From the NCBI GenBank assembly GCA_026387935.1, contig JAPLKU010000018.1:1-64000 (forward strand): DNA of 64,000 nt, given 5' to 3'. Under the pieces are notes generated by a model, which saw nothing but the letters and a program-made list of their open reading frames with translations, ran no database searches and had not been told where the DNA came from. The DNA comes from Gemmatimonadota bacterium. GTDB lineage: Bacteria > Gemmatimonadota > Gemmatimonadetes > Gemmatimonadales > Gemmatimonadaceae. Position numbers and translations under genes: made by a program. Below are positions 49,685 through 58,532 of the stretch, piece by piece. Numbering within the stretch: position 1 is the stretch's first letter; each line of letters opens with the position of its first letter.

Positions 49685-50956
49685 CTACTTCACCCCCGCC
49701 AGCGCCTCCCGCAGCCGGGGCATCAACGCCTTGATGTCCGCCGGCGACACCGCGCCCGCCGAGAGCCGGAACCACCCCGTCTCCTCACGAGCGCCGAACG
49801 CCTGGAACTGCACCGCCGCGAGCCCCGCCGAGTGCAGCAGGTAGCGGCGAATGTCCTCGTTGGTCTGGAGCACTGTGCCATCCGGCGCGCGCTTGCCGTT
49901 CAGTGCGAACTGCGCGCTCAGGTAGATCGCCCCCTGCGGTGGCGTCGAGTCCACTGGGAACCCTTCCCGCTTGAGCGCGGCGATTCCGTCGGCGAGCAGA
50001 TTGAGTCGCTCCTCGAGCGCCGGCAGCATCGTCTTGTGGAACTCGCGAATCGCAGCTGAATCGGCCAGCATCTCCGCGGTTGCGAGCTGTTCCGCGCGCG
50101 GAGCCCATGCGCCAATGTGCGCGAGCAGGTCGCCCATGGCCTTGATCACGTCGGCGGGGCCGACTGCCCAACCCACCCGAACGCCGGTGGCCGCGAACGA
50201 CTTGGAAATGCCGTCCACATACACGGTGTACTTCGCCATCTCCGGCCGCAGTCCCGTGGGCGTGAAGTGCTTCGCGCCGCCGAACGTGAGCATCCAGTAC
50301 ATCTGGTCGAAGAGCACAAAGAGCGGACGTTCCCGCGAACCACCTGCCTCTCGCCGCGCATTCTCTGCGAGGACTGCGTCGCAGATGCCGCCGAGCTGCT
50401 CCTCGGTGAACATCGTGCCGGCGGGATTCATCGGGGAGTTCACAATGAGGAGCCGCGCACCACGCAGCGAATCGCCGAGCGACGCCGCAGTTGGCAGAAA
50501 TCCCGACTCTCGCCCACACGGCACTTCGACGGGCGTCGCGAGCAACATCGGCGTGTAATACTCGTTGCTCCAGCTCGGCGTGGGATACACCACGCGGTCG
50601 CCGGCATTCACCAAGGCGTGATACGCGCCGTAGATGACTGGACGGCCGCCGGCGCAGATGAGCACACCGTCGAGCGGGACGTCGAAGCCGAGCCATTCCT
50701 TGTAGAAGGCGACGACGGCGTTGCGGAGCTCGGGCAAGCCGGTGGACGGCGGATAGTTGGTCTGGCCGGCCTGCAGCTGCTTCGTGATGCCAGCCGAGAG
50801 CTTGGCGGGCACCGGAAACTGCGGCGGCGCAAAATCACCGACGGTGAGATTGCACACGGGTTTCCCCGATGCGATGAGCTCGCCTACTTCCGCGGCGATC
50901 CGCAGGATCTGCGACCCCTGCATGCTCCGCGCCAACGCTGACAGCCGTTCACTCAC
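49685..50956 (-). CDS. Class I/II PLP aminotransferase (aspartate-type)
   Basis: A 423-residue fold-type-I aminotransferase. Seen are NYPPSTGLPELRNAV (substrate-side), NSPMNPAGTMFTEEQL (PLP-binding Asn), FDQMYWMLTF (Asp and Tyr), the Schiff-base Lys in YVDGISKSFAATGVRVGWAVG (about residue 250), and WFRLSAG (Arg for the carboxylate). Aspartate or a related amino acid is probable. Its GTG start overlaps the hslU stop by four bases, so it is the last gene of an hslV-hslU-aminotransferase unit. Confidence 0.88.
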   Translation of the reverse strand: MSERLSALARSMQGSQILRIAAEVGELIASGKPVCNLTVGDFAPPQFPVPAKLSAGITKQLQAGQTNYPPSTGLPELRNAVVAFYKEWLGFDVPLDGVLICAGGRPVIYGAYHALVNAGDRVVYPTPSWSNEYYTPMLLATPVEVPCGRESGFLPTAASLGDSLRGARLLIVNSPMNPAGTMFTEEQLGGICDAVLAENARREAGGSRERPLFVLFDQMYWMLTFGGAKHFTPTGLRPEMAKYTVYVDGISKSFAATGVRVGWAVGPADVIKAMGDLLAHIGAWAPRAEQLATAEMLADSAAIREFHKTMLPALEERLNLLADGIAALKREGFPVDSTPPQGAIYLSAQFALNGKRAPDGTVLQTNEDIRRYLLHSAGLAAVQFQAFGAREETGWFRLSAGAVSPADIKALMPRLREALAGVK

Positions 50957-52392
50957 AGGATGTACCTCCGAAGATCCTCGTCTTCCGCGATGGCCTTGAG
51001 GCGCTCGCGCACCACCTTCCCGTCCACCTTGATTGGCGCCGTGCCCCGGTCGGGCAGCTCGTACATCACATCTTCGAGCAGCGTCGTCATCACGGTGTGC
51101 AACCGGCGCGCACCGATATTTTCCATTTTCGAATTCACGTGCGCTGCCATGCGCGCGATCTCCGTGATCGCGTCGTCCGTAAACTCCAGCGACGCACCCT
51201 CGGCCGCCACCAGCGCCGCGTACTGCTTGGTGAGCGCGTTCTCCGGCTCCGTCATGATGCGCACGAAGTCCGCTTCGGTGAGCGGCTTGAGCTCGACACG
51301 AATCGGAAACCGGCCTTGCAACTCAGGAATCAGGTCGCTGGGCTTCGACACATGAAATGCGCCGGCCGCCACGAAGAGCACATGGTCTGTTTTCACCATG
51401 CCGTACTTCGTCGGCACGTTTGAGCCTTCGACAATCGGGAGCAGGTCGCGCTGCACGCCTTCGCGTGAGACATCGGGGCCGCCCATCTCGCCCTTGGCAC
51501 CGGCGATCTTGTCGATTTCGTCGAGGAAGATGATCCCAAGTTTTTCGACGCGTTCCATGGCGTCGGCAATCACGTCGTCGTGATTGATCAGCTTGTCGTA
51601 TTCCTCGTCGAGCAGCACGCGCCGCGCTTCGGCCACTGTCGTCGTCCGCTTCTTCTTGCGCTTGGGCATCAGCTCGGAGAGCATCTCGCCGAGGTTGCTC
51701 ATGGCGTCTGGCGCGCCGGGCTGGGTGCCCATGTCCATCATGGGCGGGCCATGCTGCGTGACTTCGATTTCCACTTCGCGCTGCTCGAGCTGCCCGTCGA
51801 GGAGCAACTGCTTCAGCTTGTCGCGCGTACGCTTGTGGCGCTCCTTTGCGGCGTCCTGCTCGGCGGTGACGTTCCCCTCACTCGACGCAACGAACACGCG
51901 TTCGGTGCCACCGGTATCGGACTTCGCGGGAACCTCAGCGGGCGCGGGCAGCAGTAAATCCAGCAAGCGGTCGTCCACCTTGTCGTGCGCGAGATCTTCG
52001 ACTTCTTGCTCGCGCTCAGTGCGGATGAGATCAATCGCGCTCTCAACCAGGTCGCGCACCATGCCTTCGACGTCGCGGCCCACGTAGCCAACCTCGGTGA
52101 ACTTCGACGCTTCAACCTTGATGAACGGCGCGCCGGTGAGCTTCGCGAGACGGCGCGCGATTTCTGTCTTGCCCACACCGGTGGGCCCGATGAGGATGAT
52201 GTTGTTCGGCGCAATCTCTTCCCGGATGCCCTCGGGCGCGCGCTGGCGGCGCCACCGATTGCGCAGCGCGATGGCCACGGCCTTCTTGGCGTCGGCCTGA
52301 CCAATGATGTAGCGGTCGAGCTCCGCCACGATCTTCTTCGGCGTGAGGTCGGCGAGGCGCGCGAGCGCCTGTTCAGTGCGGTTCGTCGCCAT
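50953..52392 (-). CDS. hslU: ATP-dependent protease ATPase subunit HslU
   Basis: A 479-residue AAA+ unfoldase (ClpY) that feeds substrates to HslV. It begins with LTPKKIVAELDRYIIGQADAKKAVAIALRNR, standard for HslU. Walker A is GPTGVGKTE, the pore GYVGRDV is intact, Walker B is IIFLDEIDKIA, and the C-terminus is LRRYIL, as needed to dock into HslV. The I domain is longer than in E. coli, with an acidic/basic insert (residues ~140-260). It follows hslV by five bases. Confidence 0.97.
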   Translation of the reverse strand: MATNRTEQALARLADLTPKKIVAELDRYIIGQADAKKAVAIALRNRWRRQRAPEGIREEIAPNNIILIGPTGVGKTEIARRLAKLTGAPFIKVEASKFTEVGYVGRDVEGMVRDLVESAIDLIRTEREQEVEDLAHDKVDDRLLDLLLPAPAEVPAKSDTGGTERVFVASSEGNVTAEQDAAKERHKRTRDKLKQLLLDGQLEQREVEIEVTQHGPPMMDMGTQPGAPDAMSNLGEMLSELMPKRKKKRTTTVAEARRVLLDEEYDKLINHDDVIADAMERVEKLGIIFLDEIDKIAGAKGEMGGPDVSREGVQRDLLPIVEGSNVPTKYGMVKTDHVLFVAAGAFHVSKPSDLIPELQGRFPIRVELKPLTEADFVRIMTEPENALTKQYAALVAAEGASLEFTDDAITEIARMAAHVNSKMENIGARRLHTVMTTLLEDVMYELPDRGTAPIKVDGKVVRERLKAIAEDEDLRRYIL

Positions 52393-52397
52393 CCTGC

Positions 52398-52937
52398 CTA
52401 CTGCTCCGGCTCGAGGACGGTGATGTTGGTGTTCGAGAAGATGCAGATCTCGCCGGCAATCGTGAGCGCCTTCTGCACGATTTCCTTCGGCGAGAGCTTC
52501 GTCTCACGGAGCAACGCGCGCGCGGCTGACTGCGCATACGGGCCGCCTGAGCCAATTGCGATCACGCCATCTTCGGGCTCGATCACTTCGCCGCTGCCGG
52601 AGAGCACGAAGCCGTGCTTCGTGTCCGCCGCGATCAGCTGCGCTTCCAGGCGCCGCAGCACGCGATCCGAGCGCCATTCCTTGGCGAGTTCGACGGCCGC
52701 GCGCGGCAGGTTGTCGGGAAAGCGGTCGATCTTTTCCTCGAACTTGTCGAAGAGCGTGAACGCGTCGGCGACGGCACCGGCAAAACCCGCGATCACCTTG
52801 CCGCCCTTGAGCACGCGCACCTTCACAGCGTTGGACTTTACGACTGTGTCACCGAGCGTGACCTGACCGTCGCCGCCGATGGCAACGAGGCCGTCGCGGC
52901 GAACACAGAGAATGGTGGTGGCGTGAAACTGTTCCAT
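52398..52937 (-). CDS. hslV: ATP-dependent protease peptidase subunit HslV
   Basis: A 179-residue proteasome-like Ntn hydrolase. A six-residue propeptide (MEQFHA) precedes the catalytic Thr of [19 protein letters not shown] is the family mark, with the Lys/Arg cluster of [33 protein letters not shown] completes the core. It forms the double-ring protease with HslU. In Bacillus and relatives it follows xerC/codV directly; here two plus-strand genes lie between. Confidence 0.96.
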   Translation of the reverse strand: MEQFHATTILCVRRDGLVAIGGDGQVTLGDTVVKSNAVKVRVLKGGKVIAGFAGAVADAFTLFDKFEEKIDRFPDNLPRAAVELAKEWRSDRVLRRLEAQLIAADTKHGFVLSGSGEVIEPEDGVIAIGSGGPYAQSAARALLRETKLSPKEIVQKALTIAGEICIFSNTNITVLEPEQ

Positions 52938-53040
52938 GAGGGAAAGCTAACGGGAGTTGGCAGCTGGCAGCTGGCCGTCCGCAGTCCATGACCCGGCGGC
53001 GTGGGTTGACGGTCGAGCGCCGCCGCGCGAACATGCCTCT

Positions 53041-54012
53041 ATGCCATCCCCAATCAGTTACGCCGACGTGCTCGCCGCCAGCGAGCGCATTCGCCCCTAC
53101 CTGCCCCCCACGCCGCTGCGTGAATACCCGCAGCTCAATGCGTTAGTGGGACACGACATCCGGGTCTGGGTCAAGCACGAGAATCACCACCCGACCCAGA
53201 GCTTCAAGATCCGGAACGGCCTCTCCGTCGTTACCGCCCTCACGGCGGAAGAACGCGCCCGTGGCGCAATTGGGGCCAGCACAGGCAACCATGGCCAGGG
53301 CGTTGCCTACGCCGGCAAGCTGCTCGGCGTGCCGGTGGCTATCTGCGTGCCAGAGCGGAATAACCCGGAAAAGAACGCGGCGATTCGCGCCTACGGCGCC
53401 GAACTCATTGAAGCGGGTGCGAACTACGACGAAACGATGGTGGTCTGCGCCCGCATCCAGGCCGAACGTGGCATGACGCTGGTGCATTCGACGAATAACC
53501 GGAATGTGATCGCCGGCGCTGGCACGATGACGCTGGAGATTCTCGAACAGGAACCGTCCGTCGACGCAATCATCATCGCGCTCGGCGGCGGATCGCAGGC
53601 GGTTGGCGCGTTGACCGTGGTCGCCGAACGCGCGCCGCACGTAAAGGTGTACGCCGTAGGCGCGGAAGGCGCACCGGCCCAGTACGAGTCATGGCGCCAG
53701 GGCAAGCGACTCACCGGTCAGAAGATCGGAACGTTTGCCGAAGGCATCGCCACCGGCTCGGCCTATGAGCTGACGTTCGATGCGCTCAAGGCCGGCCTCG
53801 CCGACTTCATCACGGTCAGCGAAGATGCGATCTACGATTCACTCCGCGACCTGATCCGTATCACGCACAACGTGCCCGAAGGGGCCGGTGCGGCCGGGCT
53901 CACCGGGCTGCGCGTGCTCGCGCCGCAGCTCGCCGGGAAGCGGGTGGCCATCATTCTGTGCGGCGGCAACCTCTCGATGGCGTCGCTGAAGGTAGCGTTG
54001 CAGGGTGCATAG
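53041..54012 (+). CDS. PLP-dependent threonine/serine ammonia-lyase-like enzyme
   Basis: A 323-residue fold-type-II PLP enzyme similar to threonine ammonia-lyase (catabolic) or threo-3-hydroxyaspartate ammonia-lyase. The Lys is in PTQSFKIRNG (about residue 61), with ASTGNHGQGVAYAG for the cofactor phosphate-side Asn and a Gly loop ALGGGSQAVGAL. The C-terminal regulatory ACT domain of biosynthetic IlvA is absent. The ATG at 53041 starts the conserved part; upstream in-frame codons are not homologous. It is divergent from hslV. Confidence 0.85.
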   Translation: MPSPISYADVLAASERIRPYLPPTPLREYPQLNALVGHDIRVWVKHENHHPTQSFKIRNGLSVVTALTAEERARGAIGASTGNHGQGVAYAGKLLGVPVAICVPERNNPEKNAAIRAYGAELIEAGANYDETMVVCARIQAERGMTLVHSTNNRNVIAGAGTMTLEILEQEPSVDAIIIALGGGSQAVGALTVVAERAPHVKVYAVGAEGAPAQYESWRQGKRLTGQKIGTFAEGIATGSAYELTFDALKAGLADFITVSEDAIYDSLRDLIRITHNVPEGAGAAGLTGLRVLAPQLAGKRVAIILCGGNLSMASLKVALQGA

Positions 54013-54039
54013 GCCCCGCCGACAGGGGATTTCTTTTAC

Positions 54040-54068
54040 TTGACAAAAGCAACGAACTGATTGATTTT
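54040..54068 (+). promoter_or_regulatory. Candidate promoter of the MarR/GNAT gene
   Basis: TTGACA (54040-54045) is a perfect -35. Seventeen bases on, GATTTT (54063-54068) matches the -10 at three of six positions and lies in the left arm of the palindrome at 54061. A regulator bound there would block the promoter. Confidence 0.5.
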
Positions 54069-54091
54069 CCCTGCGACGGAGGGAAAATCAA
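54061..54091. promoter_or_regulatory. Perfect 12-bp-arm palindrome over the MarR/GNAT ribosome site
   Basis: TTGATTTTCCCT (54061-54072) and AGGGAAAATCAA (54080-54091) are perfectly complementary around the seven bases GCGACGG. The second arm includes the ribosome site GGAGGG (54078-54083) and ends on the A of the ATG at 54091; the first arm overlaps the likely -10. It reads as an operator for the MarR domain encoded right after it; as RNA it would also hide the ribosome site. Confidence 0.8.
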
Positions 54092-55137
54092 TGCTGAATT
54101 TCGTCCCGGTCGCCCGCGTGGCGGCCGTGCGCCGGTTCAATCACTTCTATATCGCCCGCGCCGACCTGCTCGGTGATCGCCATCAGGGCAGCGCGTTCTC
54201 GCTCGGCGAAGGGCGACTGTTGTTCGAGCTCGCGCACGGTGACGCGCCCACGGCAACGCAACTCTGTTCCGTCCTGCGGCTCGACGCCGGCTACGTAAGC
54301 CGCGTGCTGCGGGACTTCCGGCGGCGAGGGCTGGTGTCGCGCACGACATCGCCGACCGACAAGCGCGAAAGCCTGCTCTCGCTCACGGCCAAAGGGCGTG
54401 CGGCCTTTGCCCCGCTCGAGGCCGGCGCTGCCGCCCGGATGAAGAAAATGCTCGGCGTGCTCGCACCATCGGCGCAGCAGGAAGTGATCACGGCGATGCA
54501 GACGATCGAAGCGGCGCTCACGCAGCCGGTGGCGGGCGATACGATTGCCAACCCTCGGGCCGGTGCCGGGGGCCCTGCCGCTGCCCGCCGACGCGCCAGC
54601 GAAGTCGCCACGCCGCGCCTCCGCGCGTCCATCACCCTCCGCCGCCACCGCCCCGGAGACCTCGGCTGGGTCGCGAGCCGCCATGGCGCGCTCTATGCCA
54701 AGGAATACGGTTACGACCACCGCTTCGAAGGCCTCGTCGCCAGCGTGATTGGCGAGTTCGTCGCGAACTTCGACCACACGCGCGAGCGGTGCTGGATTGC
54801 CGAGCTCGACGGCACGCCGGTGGGTTCAGTGTTTCTCGTGAAGAAGTCAGAAGCCGTCGCGAAGCTGCGCCTCTTGCTCATCGAACCATCCGCGCGCGGC
54901 TACGGAATCGGGAAGAAACTCGTGCGCACCTGCACGACGTTCGCCCGCTCACGTGGCTACGAGGCGATCGAGTTGTGGACGCAGAGTGATCTGTACGCGG
55001 CGCGCGTGATCTACACGCGCGAGGGCTACCAGCTCGTCGGCTCCGAAGCCCACTCGATGTTCGGGCCTGTCGGCGTGGCGGAGACCTGGCGGTTGGAACT
55101 CACGCCCGCGGATGCGCCTTCTTGTAGACCTGCTTGA
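54091..55137 (+). CDS. Fused MarR regulator - GNAT acetyltransferase
   Basis: A 348-residue two-domain protein. Residues 1-150 form a MarR winged helix (FNHFYIARADLLGDRHQGSAFSLGEGRLLFEL, ATQLCSVLRLDAGYVSRVLRDFRRRGLVSR as recognition region, then SPTDKRESLLSLTAKG as wing). After a Pro/Ala linker, residues 185-340 are a GNAT domain (LRLLLIEPSARGYGIGKKLVRTC is the acetyl-CoA loop, ARVIYTREGYQLVG the end). Such fusions are known; the acetylated substrate is usually unknown. It lies inside the topA-hslU cluster on the opposite strand, and its 3' end overlaps the xerC 3' end by 38 bases. Confidence 0.9.
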   Translation: MLNFVPVARVAAVRRFNHFYIARADLLGDRHQGSAFSLGEGRLLFELAHGDAPTATQLCSVLRLDAGYVSRVLRDFRRRGLVSRTTSPTDKRESLLSLTAKGRAAFAPLEAGAAARMKKMLGVLAPSAQQEVITAMQTIEAALTQPVAGDTIANPRAGAGGPAAARRRASEVATPRLRASITLRRHRPGDLGWVASRHGALYAKEYGYDHRFEGLVASVIGEFVANFDHTRERCWIAELDGTPVGSVFLVKKSEAVAKLRLLLIEPSARGYGIGKKLVRTCTTFARSRGYEAIELWTQSDLYAARVIYTREGYQLVGSEAHSMFGPVGVAETWRLELTPADAPSCRPA

Positions 55138-55853
55138 GCCGCTCCACGCTCGTGTGCGTGTAGATCTGCGTCGTTGATATTGACGCATGGCCGAGCAGCT
55201 CCTGCACGGCACGCAAATCGGCCCCAGCGTCCAGCAGGTGCGTGGCGAACGAGTGCCGCAACGAGTGCGTCGAGAGCCCTGCCCCTTCGTCCACCTGATG
55301 CAGCCACTTCGACACTTCCTGCTGAATTCCGCGCACACTGATTCGCTTGCCGCGGAGGTTCAGGAACACCGCGGTGCGATCGGCCTTGGGGCCGAGCTTG
55401 GCGCAGAGCATGTCGCGCACGCGCTCGTACTCGCGCAGCGCCAGCTGCGCATGGTCACCAACAGGAACAATGCGTTCTTTCCTGGCCTTGCCGCGAACTT
55501 TCACGAGCCCGGCGAGCAGATCGAGGTCCTGCCGGTTCACGCCGCGGAGTTCTGAAAGGCGCAGGCCTGCGGAATAGAACAGTTCAAGGATCGCGAGGTT
55601 TCGCACGTCCTGAAACTTCCCTTCACTCGCCCGCGTCTGCAGCGCCTTGAAGAAGGTGTGCAAGAAACGCACGCATCGCGAGGCGATCCACCTTTTCCCA
55701 TCCCCACTCACCCTCGCCAAAGTACGGGCCCACAAACCCCGCGAACTCGGACAAGTCGCGTGCGTATGCCTTGACCGTATTCGGCGAAACATCGCGCTCC
55801 TTGGCGAGATGCTCGAGGAACTGCGCGACCAGGTCTGGCGCTGCGTCTACCAC
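55100..55853 (-). pseudogene. xerC: Tyrosine recombinase XerC, broken by internal deletion/frameshift
   Basis: The N-terminal core-binding domain (GTG at 55853; FLEHLAKERDVSPNTVKAYARDLSEF, ..., LAMRAFLAHL) is in one frame and stops at 55623. The catalytic domain is in the next frame, from about 55660 to 55100, and has all catalytic residues: Arg in GLRLSEL, Lys in GKARKER, HSLRH, LGHAS and the Tyr of QIYTH. The stretch that normally joins them, the third and fourth core helices and the linker (about 50-70 residues), is absent. FLAHL runs directly into FKALQTRASEG with a frame change near 55650-55660. Whole length is 251 codons against about 300-330. Either a true pseudogene or an assembly error. 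Confidence 0.8.
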
Positions 55854-55857
55854 CCGA

Positions 55858-56421
55858 TCACCAGAAGTAGCGCCGCCACCCCGTCGCCTGATGGCGCCGC
55901 ATCATGTGCAGGTACATGAGAAATCCACTGATCGACATGATCGCGAGCGCGAGCCCCCACCCCATCGCGAACACCAGTCCACCATCGCCGAACCACTCGC
56001 CGCTGTGCAACCGGTAGAGCAACGGCTTGTCGGCGTATGATTCCTCGGAGAGCAGTGCGCCGGTTTTCGCATCGAACTGCAGCTGACGGTCTTCACCACC
56101 GCCGGGCTTGCCGAGGAAGATGTTCACGACCGGCTTGTCGCCCTTGAGCTTGAGCTCGACCTTGTCCACCGGGGCGCCCGGAGCCTTGGCAATCGCACCC
56201 GCGATGGCGACTCCAACGGCCGTCGCAATCGCCGGATCACTCGGAACCAGCGTGACCGCACTGGTCACGTCGCGAAGCCGTTCACGCTCGGACTCTTCTG
56301 CGCCGAAAAACTCGGTGAACGCCACGAGGAAGCCCGTGATCGATACCCAAGCGAGGAAGAGCGCCGCGATCGTGCCGATCCAACGGTGCCACTTGCGGTA
56401 GAAACGCATGTCTAGGTCCAT
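55858..56421 (-). CDS. PepSY-associated membrane protein
   Basis: A 187-residue protein with an N-terminal membrane helix after RFYRKWHRWIG (WHRWIGTIAALFLAWVSITGFLVAF), a periplasmic PepSY-like domain (VELKLKGDKPVVNIFLG, RQLQFDAKTGALLSEE, LLYRLHSGEWFGDGG), and two final helices around FAMGWGLALAIMSISGFLMYL. PepSY/TM proteins are often linked to iron-siderophore reduction. ATG 56421 and 56409 are both possible. Its stop is five bases before the xerC GTG, so they form a unit. Confidence 0.82.
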   Translation of the reverse strand: MDLDMRFYRKWHRWIGTIAALFLAWVSITGFLVAFTEFFGAEESERERLRDVTSAVTLVPSDPAIATAVGVAIAGAIAKAPGAPVDKVELKLKGDKPVVNIFLGKPGGGEDRQLQFDAKTGALLSEESYADKPLLYRLHSGEWFGDGGLVFAMGWGLALAIMSISGFLMYLHMMRRHQATGWRRYFW

Positions 56422-56481
56422 GATGCAAACATTAACGCCAAACGGGGTGCGCCTGCTGGACTGGGCGCATAGAATTGGGTC

Positions 56482-57207
56482 ATGATCCTCGGCGTTGCGG
56501 GAATGATCGGGTGTGGCAAGACCACCCTTTCGCGCGCCCTTGCCCAGCGCTTCGGGCTGCAACTCGCGCTTGAGAGCGTGGACGACGACAACCCGTGGCT
56601 CGGCCAGTTCTACTCAGGCACCGAGGGCATGCGGAGCTACGGCCTGCACCTGCAGCTCCACTTTCTGGCCACTCGCTTCAAAGCCATGCGCCGTATGCGC
56701 GCGATGGGTGGCAGCTGGGTGCTCGACCGCACCTGGTACGAAGACGCCGAGATTTTTGCGCGCGGCTTGTTTGAAGAGGGACTGATGGGCGAGGCGGACT
56801 GGACGCTCTACGAGCAGCTCTACGCCGAGTTGCTCCATGCTCCAGCGGCGCGCCCGCCCCGGCTGTTGCTGTACCTCGAAGGCCCGCTCGATACGATCCT
56901 GGGCCGCATTGCCACGCGCGGGCGCCCGGGTGAACGCGACGCCGATCCCGAGTACTTCACGGCGCTGCACGACCGGTACTCGAAGTGGATCAGCACCTTC
57001 ACGCGCTGTCCTGTGCTACGCCTCAACGTACGCGAATACGATGTGGTCAGCGATCCCAATGCCGCGGACCGCATCGTGGCGGAGGTGCGCCGGCAACTCG
57101 AGGGCGAGCTGCCTCAGACCGAGCTCTGGCCCGCCCCACCGGCCGCGAGCGGCACGCCGCTCGACTCGGCCCAGCCGCGCAGGTCGCGCAACGCACGCTC
57201 CGCGTAG
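56482..57207 (+). CDS. Deoxynucleoside kinase (dGK/dCK family)
   Basis: A 241-residue kinase that phosphorylates deoxynucleosides for salvage. The P-loop is GMIGCGKTTLS (about 7-17). ESVDDDNPWL (about 31-40) holds the catalytic Glu, and the DRT motif is in VLDRTWYEDAEIFA (about 80-93). The lid has RIATRGRPGERD. The last ~30 residues (ELWPAPPAASGTPLDSAQ...) are not family-like and lie antisense over the end of trmFO, giving a 94-base convergent overlap. The start at 56482 is 60 bases from the divergent PepSY gene. Confidence 0.88.
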   Translation: MILGVAGMIGCGKTTLSRALAQRFGLQLALESVDDDNPWLGQFYSGTEGMRSYGLHLQLHFLATRFKAMRRMRAMGGSWVLDRTWYEDAEIFARGLFEEGLMGEADWTLYEQLYAELLHAPAARPPRLLLYLEGPLDTILGRIATRGRPGERDADPEYFTALHDRYSKWISTFTRCPVLRLNVREYDVVSDPNAADRIVAEVRRQLEGELPQTELWPAPPAASGTPLDSAQPRRSRNARSA

Positions 57208-58532
57208 AGCGCCTTCTTCTTCGCCTTGTCGCGCGGCGGATCGGGGATTTCTTCAACCAGCCCAAAATTCGCATTCATCGGCTGGAAGTGTTTCGGATCA
57301 GCCTCGCGCAAATATCGGTAGAGCGCGCCGAGCATCGTGGTTGGCGGAGGAATCACGGGCGCTTCGCCGCGGAGCAGCCGGTCGAGATTGATCGCGGCGA
57401 GCAAACCGGTCGCCGTGCTCTCGGTGTAGCCCTCGACGCCCGTCACCTGCCCCGCGAATAACACCTGCGGATCGTCGCGCAGCGAGAGATGCGGCGTCAG
57501 CGACGCCGGCGAGTTAACATAGGCGTTGCGATGAATGGACCCAAAGCGCAGGAACTCCGCGTTCTCGAGTCCGGGAATCATCCGGAACACCCGCTGCTGC
57601 TCAGGAATCCGGAGTCGCGTTTGAAACCCAACCAGATTTCGCATGCGGCCCGCGCGGTCCTCAGCGCGGAGCTGCACCACCGCCCACGGACGCCACCCAG
57701 TATGCGGGTCTTGGAGGCCCACCGGCTTCATCGGCCCGAACCGCAGCGATTCGGCGCCACGTCGTGCGATCTCTTCCACGGGCATGCATCCGTCGAAGTA
57801 CGGCACCTTGTCGAACTCATGCGCCGTGAACTGGTCGGCCTCGGCGAGCGCGGCAATGAACGCGTCGTACTGCGCGCGATCCATTGGGCAGTTGATGTAC
57901 GCGTCCGACTCCCCTTCCATTGTCTCCTTTCCGTACCGCGAGGCACGAAACACGACCGACTCATCGAGTGACTCGGCCGCGACGATTGGTGCGATCGCGT
58001 CGTAGAAGGCGAGCGACTCCACGCCGAGCCGCGCCCCAATGCACGCAGCCAGTGCATCGCTGGTGAGCGGGCCAGTCGCGATGATCCCCGGCGACGGGAG
58101 CTCCGTGACTTCGCCACGCTCCACGCGAATGCGCGGGTGGGCCATGACGCGATCGTGCACGCCCATTGAGAACAGATCCCTGTCCACGGCAAGAGCAGTA
58201 CCCGCGGGAATCCGCGCTGCGTCTGCCGCCTCAAGCACGATGGACCCGAGCAACCGCATTTCGGCCTTCAGCAGGCCGTGCGCGTTGGTGACTTCCGTGC
58301 TCTTGAAAGTGTTGGAGCAAACCAGCTCCGCGAGCTTATCTGTCTTATGCGCGGCAGTGCCCATTACACCGCGCATCTCGTGCAGCACCACATCGTGGCC
58401 GCGCTCCGCGAGCTGCCAGGCCGCTTCGGACCCCGCGAGCCCGCCGCCGATGATGTGGATCAGGTCAGAAATACGCCTGCCACCGCAGCTGCACGTATCG
58501 CTCGGTGCGCCGGTTTCCGACCTTTGCGCCAC
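57114..58532 (-). CDS. trmFO: Folate-dependent tRNA U54 methyltransferase TrmFO
   Basis: An FAD enzyme that makes ribothymidine-54 in tRNA with methylene-tetrahydrofolate as methyl donor. The FAD motif is HIIGGGLAGSEAAWQLAERG. Catalytic cysteines are in LVCSNTFKS and FDGCMPVEE. VQLRAEDRAGRMRNLVGFQT is typical. Length from the motif is about 449, normal. The start is a puzzle: homology begins at about 58463, yet the only canonical codon upstream is GTG at 58532, with its GAGG too close to work. CTG at 58463 or ATT at 58472, right after the porin stop and behind GGCG, could be used. So residues 1-23 of the listed frame may not exist. Confidence 0.93.
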   Translation of the reverse strand: MAQRSETGAPSDTCSCGGRRISDLIHIIGGGLAGSEAAWQLAERGHDVVLHEMRGVMGTAAHKTDKLAELVCSNTFKSTEVTNAHGLLKAEMRLLGSIVLEAADAARIPAGTALAVDRDLFSMGVHDRVMAHPRIRVERGEVTELPSPGIIATGPLTSDALAACIGARLGVESLAFYDAIAPIVAAESLDESVVFRASRYGKETMEGESDAYINCPMDRAQYDAFIAALAEADQFTAHEFDKVPYFDGCMPVEEIARRGAESLRFGPMKPVGLQDPHTGWRPWAVVQLRAEDRAGRMRNLVGFQTRLRIPEQQRVFRMIPGLENAEFLRFGSIHRNAYVNSPASLTPHLSLRDDPQVLFAGQVTGVEGYTESTATGLLAAINLDRLLRGEAPVIPPPTTMLGALYRYLREADPKHFQPMNANFGLVEEIPDPPRDKAKKKALYAERALRDLRGWAESSGVPLAAGGAGQSSV

